This document shows, in pieces, positions 37,001-44,343 of a stretch of 64,000 nt of DNA; position 1 is the stretch's first letter, and each line of letters begins with the position of its first letter. The stretch covers positions 4,154,001 to 4,218,000 of the forward strand of contig NZ_FMHV01000002.1 of NCBI RefSeq assembly GCF_900091465.1, read 5' to 3'. The notes under the pieces are model-generated. The model was not told the origin of the DNA and did not search any database. It saw nothing but the letters and a program-made list of their open reading frames with translations. Both the position numbers and the translations under genes were made by a program. The stretch is from Micromonospora rhizosphaerae. GTDB lineage: Bacteria; Actinomycetota; Actinomycetes; Mycobacteriales; Micromonosporaceae.

Positions 37001-37517
37001 GTTCCTCGCTAACGGCGGCGGGGACGCTGGCCAGCTTGCGGTCTCCACCTTGGACACCTTCGATCCCGCGTCGATGGCGGTCACCGAAGGCACCGGACTT
37101 GTACTGGCCCAGCGCGCACTGCCGCTCGACGAGGAAACCGCCACCTGGCTCGGCGTCGCGCGACAGCCGGTGCCAGCCGAGCCGGAGCCCGTCGACGACG
37201 AGTCGCCCTGGCACGAGGTCCTGCAATACATGGATCGCGACGAGAACACGCTGGAGCTCCTCGTACAGCAGCTCGCGCGGCAGAACCTGCCCGCACCGAT
37301 CGTCGGCTACGAGCTGGGCGACCAGGCGTGGCCCGCCGAGCTCGCCTGGCCCGACCGGCGGATCGCGATCGTGCTCACCGGCCCGGCCGGCGACCCGGAG
37401 ACGGAAGACCGTGACCGGGCGTACGCCGCAGCGGGCTGGCACGCGCGGACGGCGCGGGACTGGTCGCTTGAAGAGTTGGCAGCACAGCTCACGGGGACGA
37501 GTGGGGGAGAGAGCTGA
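31089..37517 (+). CDS. 2142-aa DEAD helicase-DUF1998 protein with nuclease-like C-terminus (DrmA-DrmB-like)
   Basis: ATG at 31089 overlaps the methylase stop. The SF2 motor has TGTGSGKTES (101-110), DEFH (224-227), SATLG (about 265) and QRAGRAGRK (about 1048), with roughly 780 residues inserted between the two motor halves. Cysteine pairs that probably bind zinc occur at YCRHC (about 487), CPSC (588) and CDTC (927). DUF1998 follows (CAQCGYVRTH about 1334; CDCRHEAKPVCHRCLL about 1620). After it, residues about 1680-1830 contain RPDVHF, VAVYLDGFKYH and RLRAHGYLVFAATWDD, the pattern of a Vsr-like PD-(D/E)XK nuclease. In DISARM the helicase (DrmA) and DUF1998 (DrmB) are separate; here they appear joined. 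Confidence 0.87.
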   Translation: MRPTIAADTLRRTLTQYLTTTFGLTEEGVRQGLEGFLSHPEQGIFRGPYLRIRTPFRSADGDWRACLDWAPADFTPYLHQAKAFVRLSTKGKVAEPTLITTGTGSGKTESFLIPVLDHCRRQRQQGKTGIKAILLYPMNALATDQTQRINELLSDPALSAVTAGLYIGDVAAIEYQHVMTKRSEMRRTPPDILITNYKMLDLLLQRADDLPLWAGAEPAYVVLDEFHTYDGAQGTDVAMLLRRLAAALGLDGPDRPLGPICPVATSATLGEGGGRDGRTAIREVAEQVFGVAFGAESLVGEDRYEPGEFMARQDFSLPLPSPEQLAAVDDRNPERMMAEVAELVVGEPCLDNPARLGELLRQHPLTKAVLDSLQARPCTLDEIIDVLPRKNATGWGSAMKTRPEVTARALARFVGLLSMAQNPQAPGRPLLNIETHLWVRAVSRLLRGTSNQPAFGWYGEPPRELDPYAPDADVVVADNRYPRLPAIYCRHCGRSGWMALSPEKDPQELETDPDKIYRASVGRDKRRVRALIAATDDEIRQRTGGLLVLRYGRRVRPFDEQRDREPSDDAIVVLGDILGIDAAEKDRCPSCQMDHGIRFLGAGLATLASVAVTQLFTGGELDEREKKTLLFNDSVQDAAHRAGFVANRSYAFSLRSLLASRLQPGQPVGLDDLFAEMIEAAARPEILSTVVPPDLHDQPGVDSLLAGEHTGSRETWSLISERLVFATVMETGLRSRQGRTLELTRSVAVEVALDDPAKAAAICRDVHLTGPAQLGGTPPDDVRYLAFLRGLLERLRTRGAVYHEWLVPYLKRGGTRWQVWGGRPAGMPAFPKGVSAPAFLLATPKSRSEFDAITARGNWYQDWTSRCLGLDLGDAASYLTRLLPALAAADIVAAGDTEDGNTVYGLMPGHLRVTRLDDTAAVQAGVGCDTCHWQQTEHPDRVADWIGQPCRQYRCRGRLQAAYDGTAPDDYYRRLYLESPVFRVVTGEHTGMLTRAQRETVEKEFREGQRYTDPNVLSCTPTLEMGIDIGALSAVVLASLPHGPANYVQRAGRAGRKSGNALVLTLIGRSERDRYYLTEPRDMIAGQIVPPGCFLSAVEILRRQYLAHLIDLAARGRLPGVLPMPRRAHVLFGPSGWLTNLAEAGRRDGARLVEEFLALFGDKVLRAPADQLREFAVGGILHRVKEADETWEERLADLRRRLQEIATARGTLVPSDPDHAREIRMLKAEEAAVRRRLREVSAAAAHGTMVEFGLLPNYALTDSRTDLEATLTWEEQTDDDRRFHSELREYARPARQALVEIAPGNSYYIRGYKHEISGLDVGPADRPAHEQWRVCAQCGYVRTHLAKEDTSPCPRCGDRGIADHGRLFRVLQPTRVYSRDKRDDARIRDDSDDRDRRFYATTVAVDIDPAKVASSWRHAHDTFGVDYSRHAMIRHFNLGAQRYDRAAELFAGDEVRINRFHTCTSCGGTTLDGLPAASQELAAQASGATVVQGAEHHRPWCPYRRSPAAPEAHVDLVLAHELETEALRILIPAATAMVQERLLSFAAAIKLGISAQYGGEPAHLQAVSATMPDGQSDGTRNFVVVYDTQPQGTGYLHRLARPEEFRAVLELARQRIADCDCRHEAKPVCHRCLLRYARNEHFALMSRDEALGMLDKLLDSWGVEEGTRTDEISLIQQVESELELQFLTKLLALGETPGSGLRIDRRRDHDGARIADLRFIRDGGQSVTHWQMKLQNTVKGTRPDVHFKRLDAPSPEVAVYLDGFKYHASPQYNRLADDAEKRARLRAHGYLVFAATWDDVKTWGSAEGQGRWMPYGGVCKQAARENYRKFLPGADPDELEETIWTNPVEQLMRFLADPDLVRWQRRAEATLAGMLKQARDNSPTDSAGVGERLLASLRGESLPAPSLQRHIIVGRARDNADCAVTVVVDGRSKPLPTWSALTVVDDLPAAVAGDGHKERWVAWLAWGNVIQFLANGGGDAGQLAVSTLDTFDPASMAVTEGTGLVLAQRALPLDEETATWLGVARQPVPAEPEPVDDESPWHEVLQYMDRDENTLELLVQQLARQNLPAPIVGYELGDQAWPAELAWPDRRIAIVLTGPAGDPETEDRDRAYAAAGWHARTARDWSLEELAAQLTGTSGGES

Positions 37518-39691
37518 TGAGCACCGGAGCCACCCTGCGGATGCTGGACCGCGCCGACAAGGAGGTTATGAAGCTCACCCGCGCCGACATCGGGGCGGTC
37601 TACGAGTTCATGCACAAGTTCCGGCACAACCCGGAGAACCCGGGGCTCAACCTAAAGTCGCTCAACGGCGACTCCCGGCTGATGTCCGCCCGGGTCAACC
37701 GCGACTACCGGGCGCTGCTCCTGCACATCGCCGACCGGGACTATCTGCTCGTCGCCGTCAAGCACCGGGGCGAGGTGTACGACGACCTGTCCCGGTACGC
37801 GTACCGGATCAACCGGATCACCGGTGGCATCGAAGTAGTCGACCTGGCACCCGTAGGCGACAGCATCGTCGGCCGGGTCGTACCGCCGGACGCCGAGCCG
37901 GCGCCCGCGCAAAAGCCGCTCTTCGACGCGTACACCGACGCCCAGCTTCTGGAACTGGGTGTCTCCGAGCCGCTGCTGCCGCAGATCCGGGAACTCACCA
38001 CCGAGGCCGAGCTGCTGGAGCTGCTCGACCGGGCGCCGCAGCTCACCACCGACGTGCTCTTCGCGCTCTTCGACGGCACCCCCTACGACGAGGTACTCAA
38101 GCAGGTCACCGACCCGGTGCGCGCCAACGAGCCGGTCGACCCGGAGGACTTCGAAGCGGCGGTGGAACGCCCCGCCACACAGGTCACCTCGGACGACGAG
38201 GCGCTGCAGGCGATCATCGGCGAGGCCTTCGAGCGGTGGCAGATCTTCCTGCACCCCACTCAGCGGAAGCTGGTCGAGAAGAAGTACAACGGCCCTGCCC
38301 GGGTCGGCGGCGGTCCCGGCACCGGCAAGACGATCGTCGCGCTGCATCGGGTCGCGCACCTCGCCCGGCAGCTGCCGCCCGGCACGGACAAACCCATCCT
38401 GCTCACCACCTTCAACCGCAACCTCGCCGCCGACCTGCGGACCCGGCTGCTGGCACTCGGCGGCCAGGACCTGGTAGCCCGCGTCGACATCGTCAACATC
38501 GACCGCCTGGCCAGCCGGGTGGTGACCGAGGCAAAGGCAGGCGGGAGCCGTCGCGTCGTCGACGACAACCGGGTCCCCGAGCTGTGGAGCGAGTTCCTCC
38601 TCGAGACCGGCGAGTCCGGCTGGGACGCGGAGTTCCTCGCCGCCGAGTGGACTCAGGTGATCCTCGGTCAGGTGCTCAACTCCCGGACTGAGTACTTCAA
38701 GGCACGTCGGCCCAACCGAGGCCGCAGCCTGACCCGCGTCGAGCGGGACCAGATCTGGCAGCTGACCGAGCGCTTCACAACCTGGCTCGAAGGTCGCGGT
38801 GTCTGGACCTGGCGTCAGGTGGCGCAGCGGGCAGCGCGCCTGGAGATGGACCGCGCTGCGGCCAACGGCCCCGGCGAGTCTTCGGGCGGCCACTACCGTC
38901 CCCGCTACCGACACGTGGTTGTGGACGAAGCGCAGGACCTGAGCGCCGCGCACTGGAAGATGCTGCGCGCCATGGTCGCTCCGGGTCAGGACGACATGTT
39001 CCTCACCGGCGACACCCACCAGCGCATCTACGACAATCACGTGACGCTGAGCAGCCTCGGCATCAACATCCGCGGCCGGTCGTCGCGGCTGACCCTGAGC
39101 TACCGCACCACCCGGCAGATCCTGGCCGACGCGTTGCAAATCATGACCGGCGAGGTCTACGACGACCTGGACGGCGGCGAGGAAGACTTGGCCGGCTACC
39201 GATCCCTGCTGCGAGGCGGCCGGCCGACGTTCCGAGGCGCGGCAACCTGGGCCCAGGAGCGGGATCTGGTTGTCGACCAGTTGAACAGTTGGGGAAACCC
39301 GACGGACGGCTCGGTCGCGATCTGCGTACCGACAAAGGAATTGGCCGGCGACGTGATCGCCCGGCTCGAGGCGGAGGGCCTGGCGGTCGTGGAGATCGGC
39401 CCGGACGGGCCGAAGCAGCCGGACGGCATCCACGTCGGGACGATGCACCGGTTCAAAGGCCTGGAGTACCAGCGGATGATCATCGCCGGCGTGTCCGACG
39501 GACTCGTGCCGCGGCAGATGATCAACCGGTACCGCGACAGCGACCCCAAGCGCTACCAGCGCGAGCGTCAGCGGGACCGATCGCTGCTTTTCGTCGCCGC
39601 GACCCGGCCCCGAGACGAGCTGGCGGTGTTCTGGCACGGGACGCCCAGCCCCTTCCTCACGAGCCGGCTCGTGCAGCGACAGCTAACGTGA
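37517..39691 (+). CDS. RelE-fold domain fused to UvrD-type helicase
   Basis: The start ATG shares one base with the previous stop (TGATG). Residues 1-95 look like a RelE/ParE toxin fold (MKLTRADIGAVYEFMHKF ... VNRDYRALLLHIADRDYLL ... VKHRGEVYDDL). After a linker and helical segment comes a SF1 UvrD/Rep helicase: Walker A GGGPGTGKT (264-272), VVVDEAQDLS (DEAQD 470-474), GDTHQRIY, LSYRTTRQI, GTMHRFKGLEYQ and VAATRPRDEL. The total is 724 aa. UvrD helicases with toxin-like N-termini are known in defence neighbourhoods. Here it closes the core operon, suggesting unwinding of DNA and possibly translation or RNA control by the RelE part. Confidence 0.85.
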   Translation: MSTGATLRMLDRADKEVMKLTRADIGAVYEFMHKFRHNPENPGLNLKSLNGDSRLMSARVNRDYRALLLHIADRDYLLVAVKHRGEVYDDLSRYAYRINRITGGIEVVDLAPVGDSIVGRVVPPDAEPAPAQKPLFDAYTDAQLLELGVSEPLLPQIRELTTEAELLELLDRAPQLTTDVLFALFDGTPYDEVLKQVTDPVRANEPVDPEDFEAAVERPATQVTSDDEALQAIIGEAFERWQIFLHPTQRKLVEKKYNGPARVGGGPGTGKTIVALHRVAHLARQLPPGTDKPILLTTFNRNLAADLRTRLLALGGQDLVARVDIVNIDRLASRVVTEAKAGGSRRVVDDNRVPELWSEFLLETGESGWDAEFLAAEWTQVILGQVLNSRTEYFKARRPNRGRSLTRVERDQIWQLTERFTTWLEGRGVWTWRQVAQRAARLEMDRAAANGPGESSGGHYRPRYRHVVVDEAQDLSAAHWKMLRAMVAPGQDDMFLTGDTHQRIYDNHVTLSSLGINIRGRSSRLTLSYRTTRQILADALQIMTGEVYDDLDGGEEDLAGYRSLLRGGRPTFRGAATWAQERDLVVDQLNSWGNPTDGSVAICVPTKELAGDVIARLEAEGLAVVEIGPDGPKQPDGIHVGTMHRFKGLEYQRMIIAGVSDGLVPRQMINRYRDSDPKRYQRERQRDRSLLFVAATRPRDELAVFWHGTPSPFLTSRLVQRQLT

Positions 39692-39700
39692 GTGCCGACC

Positions 39701-39724
39701 CCTGCCTGGGCGGGGGTAGGCAGG
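39701..39724 (+). terminator. Hairpin between helicase and second kinase genes
   Basis: CCTGCCT (39701-39707) and AGGCAGG (39718-39724) can pair around a 10-base G-rich loop, ten bases after the helicase stop and 20 bases before the kinase GTG. It may attenuate transcription into the kinase gene or mark a transcript end; there is no T-tract. Confidence 0.45.
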
Positions 39725-39743
39725 ACATCTGGGGAGGCGAGAC

Positions 39744-41009
39744 GTGCAGGCGCGGGACCGCATCGGCGACCGGTACGAGCTGACGTACCCAATCGGGCGC
39801 GGCGGGATGGGTCAGGTCTGGGCGGGTTACGACGAACGGCTCGACCGACCGGTGGCGGTAAAGTTCCTCCGTCAGATGGAGGTGCCGGAGGACGAGCGAG
39901 AGGTCGCGGTGAAGCGCTTCCGACGGGAGGCACGGGTCACCGCCCGGCTCGACCACCCTGGCGTGCCAGTTGTGCACGACTTGGGTGAGCACGGTCCGGA
40001 CCTCTACATCGTCATGCAACTCGTGCCCGGCGTCGTGCTCGCCGATCTTATCGCCGAGCAGGAGGAGCTACCCGTAGGACAAGCCGCCTCGATCGCGGCG
40101 CAGATCTGCTCGGTGCTCGCCGCGGCGCACGACGCTTCGCTGGTGCACCGTGACCTGAAGCCCCAGAACGTGATGATTACGCCCTCCGGAGTGGTCAAGG
40201 TCCTCGACTTCGGTGTAGCCGCACTGCTCGGCCCGGCCGAGGCATCCCGCTTGACGGCCACGGGTCATACGCTGGGCACTCCGGCGTACATCGCGCCGGA
40301 ACAGGCCTCAGGCGGCGTCGTCGGACCTGGCGCGGACCTGTACGCGCTCGGGTGCATCCTTTTCGAGATGTTCGCCGGGAAGCCGCCCTACGAAGCCAAG
40401 AACGCTCCCGACATGCTCCGCCGGCACATGCAATCACCGGTCCCCATCGTCACCGAGTACCGGTCGGACGTGCCCGACGACTTGGCGCATCTCCTGTTCT
40501 GCCTCTTGGCCAAAGACCCCGCAGATAGGCCGGCATCGGCTGCAGAGATCCAGCAGCTCCTCACGCCCTTTCTCGAAGGCGCTCACAGCCTCGGGGTCGT
40601 GGCCACGCGGACGGTCAAGCCCCACGCGCCTGTACCTCCGTCCGGAGCCGATTTCCTGCCACCGCAGAGGTCCCAGCCGGAACTGGTCGAGCTGCGGGCA
40701 CGGGCACGGGAACTGGCCGAGAACGAACGGTTCGTGCAAGCGGCCGACGTGTTGGAGGACGCTCTCCGCTCACAGCCCCGTGTGGAACCGCCCGCTGCAG
40801 AGATCCTCGCTCTAAGGCTCGATCTCGCCAACCTGTACGTGCTTGCAGGCGACTTCCGGCAGGCCCGTCAGGCGTTTGAGGCGCTGGCGCGAGCCTTAGA
40901 CCAGTCAGAGGACGACCATCTTGCTGAAGAGTGCCGGCGACAGGCGACGGCTTGCCAGCTCGAGTTGGGCGAGCCAACCGCAGTCGCTGAGCCGCCCGCC
41001 ATCCGTTAA
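39744..41009 (+). CDS. Hanks-type Ser/Thr protein kinase with helical repeat tail
   Basis: GTG at 39744 follows GGGGAGG. The 421-aa protein has GRGGMGQV (18-25), K40, VHRDLKPQN (about 134), DFG, GTPAYIAPEQ and an intact catalytic core. After the kinase domain, a Pro-rich linker leads into about 110 residues of TPR-like helices (ARARELAENERFVQAADVLE ... LANLYVLAGDFRQARQAFEA). There is no membrane segment. It lies 52 bases after the UvrD gene on the same strand, so the five-gene operon is bracketed by two soluble kinases. The TPR part may dock onto a partner from the operon. Confidence 0.88.
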   Translation: MQARDRIGDRYELTYPIGRGGMGQVWAGYDERLDRPVAVKFLRQMEVPEDEREVAVKRFRREARVTARLDHPGVPVVHDLGEHGPDLYIVMQLVPGVVLADLIAEQEELPVGQAASIAAQICSVLAAAHDASLVHRDLKPQNVMITPSGVVKVLDFGVAALLGPAEASRLTATGHTLGTPAYIAPEQASGGVVGPGADLYALGCILFEMFAGKPPYEAKNAPDMLRRHMQSPVPIVTEYRSDVPDDLAHLLFCLLAKDPADRPASAAEIQQLLTPFLEGAHSLGVVATRTVKPHAPVPPSGADFLPPQRSQPELVELRARARELAENERFVQAADVLEDALRSQPRVEPPAAEILALRLDLANLYVLAGDFRQARQAFEALARALDQSEDDHLAEECRRQATACQLELGEPTAVAEPPAIR

Positions 41010-41258
41010 CTCTCGGATGGGGTTCCCCGATCAGACACCGCGGCATGCCCGGCGCTTCGCACGGCATCCTCTGATCGTCGGCATAACCTCGCAAGCGGCC
41101 TCCAGAGTGGACGTAGGTGGAGGTGCCGCTGCGTAGGTTCGGCGGCAAGGCTCGTGTTGCTCTCTCCTTGCGTTCTCGAGTCCACTAATCCAGCGCTTTA
41201 GCAGCGACGCCCCCGTCCAATCCACGGAAATGCTCATTTGTAAACCCATTTTGGTAGG

Positions 41259-42311
41259 TCACTTGGGGCGGGAGGAGTTGTCGCGGCTGGGGCATTCAGG
41301 GACCCCGTCCGGCACGGGCGGCCCGAGCCGGATGAGCGGTGGTCTTTCACCTTTCAAGCTAGTGCTGACGCTGCATACGGTCCGGCTCTTGACGTCAGTT
41401 GCTCTGATGTAAATAATCGTACGACTCTCCTCTTCCAGTAGGACGTGCCACCCATCCTTGTACGAAAGCGTGTATCCCACCCGCCATGCACCGTTCGTAA
41501 GCGTTAGCTTCTCGGGTGGGACCCACGGTTGTCGCAGAATTTCGGCCACTACGCGCGGCTTGCTCGGCGGCTGATAGATTTGATCGACGAATGCCAGCAC
41601 GAAAAGTGCCGTGAAGGCCATGCCGAGCGGCAATAGGCGAAACTTGATGCCCGTCCAAGAGAATGACCTGTCTTCGCGTGCGTGACGCCAGCGACGCCCG
41701 GCATTGTGGGCCAGGACGACTGCGCCGAGAGCATAGAAGAGCGTCTGGACTCGCCAATCTGCCGCCACCAGTAGAAGGTCGCGGGGTGACTCGACGCCGT
41801 CTGTTAATGCCTGCCACATTGCAGGGAATGAGCGCAGATGACGCTCATTTTCGGCCACCCAGTCGAAGTAATGTGCCGGGGCGGTAACAATCACCAAGAA
41901 GCGTCGCGACCCCGTATGCAGAGCTGCTGTGAAAGACGAGTACGCCGGTGACACGAGCATCATTGCAACACCGGTCAGGAGTGCCGCCAATGCCTTCCGG
42001 TAGAGAACTAAGGCCAGAAAGAGAAGCGGAAAGAAAGCGGGAAGAAGAGGAATAACCGTGCCTAAAATCGTATTAGCGGCACCATTGGCTGAAGCTATTG
42101 ATGTTGCTGTTGCCGTATCATAGTTGGCAATTAAGATAAGCCGCGTCCCCGTGGCTAGCAGGATGACGATCGGTGAAGCAATTAGAGCCTTTACCGTGGT
42201 TGAAGCTGAAAATGAGAGGTTGCGGGGTACGCGATTTGCTTGAATTGAGACCGGCTGTGCGGCCGGCGCAGGCGGCGTTTCCCGCTGGACTTCCTCACCG
42301 TCGCTCGCCAC
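41259..42311 (-). CDS. Multi-pass membrane protein, function unknown
   Basis: GTG at 42311 (VASDGEEVQRE) follows GGGAG. The 350-aa protein has several hydrophobic segments (ALIASPIVILLATGTRLILI, LLPAFFPLLFLALVLY, ALLTGVAMMLVSPAY, LLPLGMAFTALFVLAFVD), then a C-terminal exported or cytoplasmic beta domain (WRVGYTLSYKDGWHVLLEEE, then IIYIRATD). Its layout resembles the product of 8677-9636. Base composition is lower than its neighbours (60 bases at 42121 hold 32 G/C), suggesting recent transfer. It is convergent with the second kinase. Confidence 0.75.
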   Translation of the reverse strand: MASDGEEVQRETPPAPAAQPVSIQANRVPRNLSFSASTTVKALIASPIVILLATGTRLILIANYDTATATSIASANGAANTILGTVIPLLPAFFPLLFLALVLYRKALAALLTGVAMMLVSPAYSSFTAALHTGSRRFLVIVTAPAHYFDWVAENERHLRSFPAMWQALTDGVESPRDLLLVAADWRVQTLFYALGAVVLAHNAGRRWRHAREDRSFSWTGIKFRLLPLGMAFTALFVLAFVDQIYQPPSKPRVVAEILRQPWVPPEKLTLTNGAWRVGYTLSYKDGWHVLLEEESRTIIYIRATDVKSRTVCSVSTSLKGERPPLIRLGPPVPDGVPECPSRDNSSRPK

Positions 42312-42413
42312 AACGCTCCCCTGGTATGGCTAGCGCCTCGTTAGTCATGGAAGGGCTATCTTCATGCAAAGGTTGACGATCACGAAGCATGAGTCGGGTG
42401 GCCGACAGAGCGT

Positions 42414-42636
42414 GCCAAGCAGTGGCTCGCTGTCGCCCTAGGCCGGCAGGTAGCTGCTCAAGCAGCGCAGATCGCTGAACGACTTCTGGCTGCGCCGCTG
42501 GCTCGCCGGTGGCGGCATATGCGGGCAGTGGCAGCTAAGGCCCGTCAGCCGGGACCGGTGCTCGAACAGGGTGGCAGACATCCTGACCGCATCGGCGTGG
42601 CTGGCGCATTCCCCGCCCCGACGACATCGGGGCTGA
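42414..42636 (+). pseudogene. Remnant of an HD-domain protein gene
   Basis: A frame from 42414 encodes KQWLAVALGRQVAAQAAQIA, then LLAAPLARRWRHMRAVAAKA, followed one frame over (from 42574) by ADILTASAWLAH. This matches the N-terminal helix, the R-R-W-x-H motif and the A-x-x-L-T-A-x-A-W-L-H-D segment of actinobacterial HD-domain hydrolases; here the critical D after the last H is lost and the frame ends at a TGA soon after. No start codon or ribosome site is seen. Confidence 0.7.
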
Positions 42637-42639
42637 ACC

Positions 42640-42843
42640 TCATGACGTGAGGCCGTCGCTCTTAATGGCCGCGACAAGGGCCATCCATGCCTGTGACGCG
42701 TAGGTGAGCGTCGGTCCGTCCGTGTCCTTGGAGTCGCGTACGGCGACGATGTCGGGGAGGTTGTCGGCGACCTCCACGCACGCGCCGCCGTTGTCGCCGC
42801 TGCGGGTGCTCTTGCGCCAGACGGCGCCGGTCAGGTCAGTCAT
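42640..42843 (-). CDS. DUF397 small protein
   Basis: The 67-aa protein starts at ATG 42843, which overlaps the end of the XRE gene by eight bases (ATGACTGA). It has the DUF397 hallmarks: WRKSTRSGDNGGACVEVAD near the N-terminus and VRDSKDTDGPTLTY, ending in a short helix. DUF397 proteins are encoded almost always next to XRE/DUF5753 regulators in actinobacteria and act as their partners, sometimes described as toxin-antitoxin-like or developmental switches. Confidence 0.93.
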   Translation of the reverse strand: MTDLTGAVWRKSTRSGDNGGACVEVADNLPDIVAVRDSKDTDGPTLTYASQAWMALVAAIKSDGLTS

Positions 42844-43723
42844 GCCGCATCTCCCCGATGACTCTCTTGATCATGTCCTTCGATTCTGCCTCGCCGAGGG
42901 CGAGCGCATCCAGACCCCTCCAGACGCGCTCGTAGGCGGCCAGCTCGTCAGGCTTGTCGAGGTAGAGCGCCCCGGTCAGCGACTCGCTGTAGACAATCGG
43001 CGGTTCCGGCGCCGCCCGGCCGCCCTTGGTCGCGGGGAAGTCGAGAATCATGAAGGTGCCTGCGACCGCGCCGGGCTGAGGGCCGGCCGCCAGCGGCAGC
43101 ACTCTCGCCGAGACGTTCGGCAGCTCGGACAGCTTGATGAGGTGATAGAGCTGGGCGGTCATGACGGCCGCCCTTCCGACGGTTCGGCGGAGCACCGCCT
43201 CTGATAACACCGACTCCAGTCGAGGAGCGGCGGGGAGTCGCCGAGTGAGCAGCGCCTGCCGTTGTAACCGTACCTGAACGGCGCGCTCACGCTCCTCATC
43301 GCTCAAGGTCCGCCCAAGGCGGTAGAGCGCGTGAGCGTACTCTTTGGTCTGAAAGATGCCGGGGATCAGGGACTCGTCATAGCCGCGGAGACGGGATGCG
43401 GCGGATTCCAGGCCGACGTACAGCTCGAACCAACTCGGCACCGCGTCCCCGTACGCGTGCCACCAGCCCTTGGACTTCGTTTCGGCCGCCAGCCCGCGCA
43501 TCGCCTCGGTCATCTCCGGCGACACGTTGTACAGCTCGCACATCGCCTTGACGTCCAGCGCCCGGACCGCGCCCAGGCCGCACTCGATCCGCCAGATCTT
43601 CTGCCGGCTGTATTCGAGCGCCTCGGCGGCGGCGTCGAGCGTCACGCCCGCCTCGGTGCGGAACTGTCGCAGCAGCCGGCCGAGCTGTCGGCGTGGCACG
43701 GTCGAGCCGATGTCCTCTGCCAT
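42836..43723 (-). CDS. XRE-family regulator with DUF5753 domain
   Basis: ATG at 43723 is chosen because GGGAG lies upstream. An ATG seven codons earlier (43744) is possible. The 295-aa protein has an N-terminal XRE helix-turn-helix (LGRLLRQFRTEAGVTLDAAA ... YSRQKIWRIECG) and the large C-terminal DUF5753 region (FELYVGLESAASRLRGYDES, LIPGIFQTKEYAHALYR). It is followed by DUF397 with overlapping stop and start. Such pairs control transcription of unknown targets in development or antibiotic and stress responses. The divergent spacer upstream probably carries its operator. Confidence 0.92.
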   Translation of the reverse strand: MAEDIGSTVPRRQLGRLLRQFRTEAGVTLDAAAEALEYSRQKIWRIECGLGAVRALDVKAMCELYNVSPEMTEAMRGLAAETKSKGWWHAYGDAVPSWFELYVGLESAASRLRGYDESLIPGIFQTKEYAHALYRLGRTLSDEERERAVQVRLQRQALLTRRLPAAPRLESVLSEAVLRRTVGRAAVMTAQLYHLIKLSELPNVSARVLPLAAGPQPGAVAGTFMILDFPATKGGRAAPEPPIVYSESLTGALYLDKPDELAAYERVWRGLDALALGEAESKDMIKRVIGEMRHD

Positions 43724-44046
43724 CCGGGCACTCCCTGGTTCCATTCCGCAACACCGCGTGACACGCCCCTGGAACATCTTTGGGTTTCAGGAAAATAAGT
43801 CAAGGTTTGTCCCAGAAAATCCGCTGTCAAACGTTGCCTGTCCACTTCGTACTGTCACAGGATGACTACCGGCGCGGCGGCCGGGCGATCTCCCCGACCG
43901 GCCGCCGCGCCTCTCGATCGGCAATCCGTTGAGCAGCCCTGGTGCCGCACCGCTGAGGAAAGCTGCGGTGTCAGGGCGGGGTGTGTCCGCCCGTGCGGAG
44001 CTGGGCGGGCGGGCCCACCCCTTCCACGAGCAGGAGGGGCAGGCTG
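43724..44046. other. Divergent intergenic region
   Basis: The 323-base spacer between the XRE regulator (leftward) and the DivIVA-domain gene (rightward) contains an AT-richer patch at about 43775-43860, likely the promoter area of the regulator. The remainder is GC-rich with no credible gene, RNA or repeat. The DivIVA gene has a good AGGAGG site at its right end. Confidence 0.5.
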
Positions 44047-44343
44047 ATGAGCGTCCGCGACGATCGACCGGGGCAGGGGAGCGAGGCGACCGCCTACCGC
44101 TCGTCCGCGTACCCCTGGCTGCTGCCATGGCAGGTGCGCGAGCGCCGCTTCCCGCTGGCGCGGCTCGGGCGCCGCGGCCTGGACCCGGTCGAGGTGTACG
44201 CGTACCTCGACCGGGTCGCCGGCGACATGCTGGCGCTCTACGCCGAGATCACGAAGAACCGCCAGGAGACGCTGCGAATCAAGGCCGCGCTGCGCTGCTG
44301 GCAGTCCGAGCAGGCCCGTCGGGCGAACGGCGAGCGCCGGTGA
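44047..44343 (+). CDS. DivIVA-domain small protein
   Basis: ATG at 44047 follows AGGAGG. The 98-aa protein has the DivIVA/Wag31-type segment FPLARLGRRGLDPVEVYAYL followed by a helix (RVAGDMLALYAEITKNRQE). Full-length DivIVA proteins have a long coiled coil for polar localisation; this one is truncated to the N-terminal membrane-binding-like part and a short helix, so it is a mini-DivIVA of unclear role. Its stop overlaps the GTG of the next gene (GTGA). Confidence 0.85.
   Translation: MSVRDDRPGQGSEATAYRSSAYPWLLPWQVRERRFPLARLGRRGLDPVEVYAYLDRVAGDMLALYAEITKNRQETLRIKAALRCWQSEQARRANGERR

Noticed and set aside
37652..39637. 661-codon minus-strand frame opposite the UvrD gene
   Set aside because: It is an antisense shadow; the plus frame has all SF1 helicase motifs.
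22303..41009. Calling the operon a canonical DISARM or a BREX/Pgl system
   Set aside because: There is no PLD nuclease (DrmC) gene, the DrmA and DrmB parts look fused, and there are no PglZ, BrxC/PglY or BrxL genes; only a relationship to DISARM is supported.
41031..41249. 72-codon minus-strand frame next to the membrane protein gene
   Set aside because: The first 25 residues look plausible, but there is no ribosome site and the rest is low complexity; more likely non-coding 3' flank.
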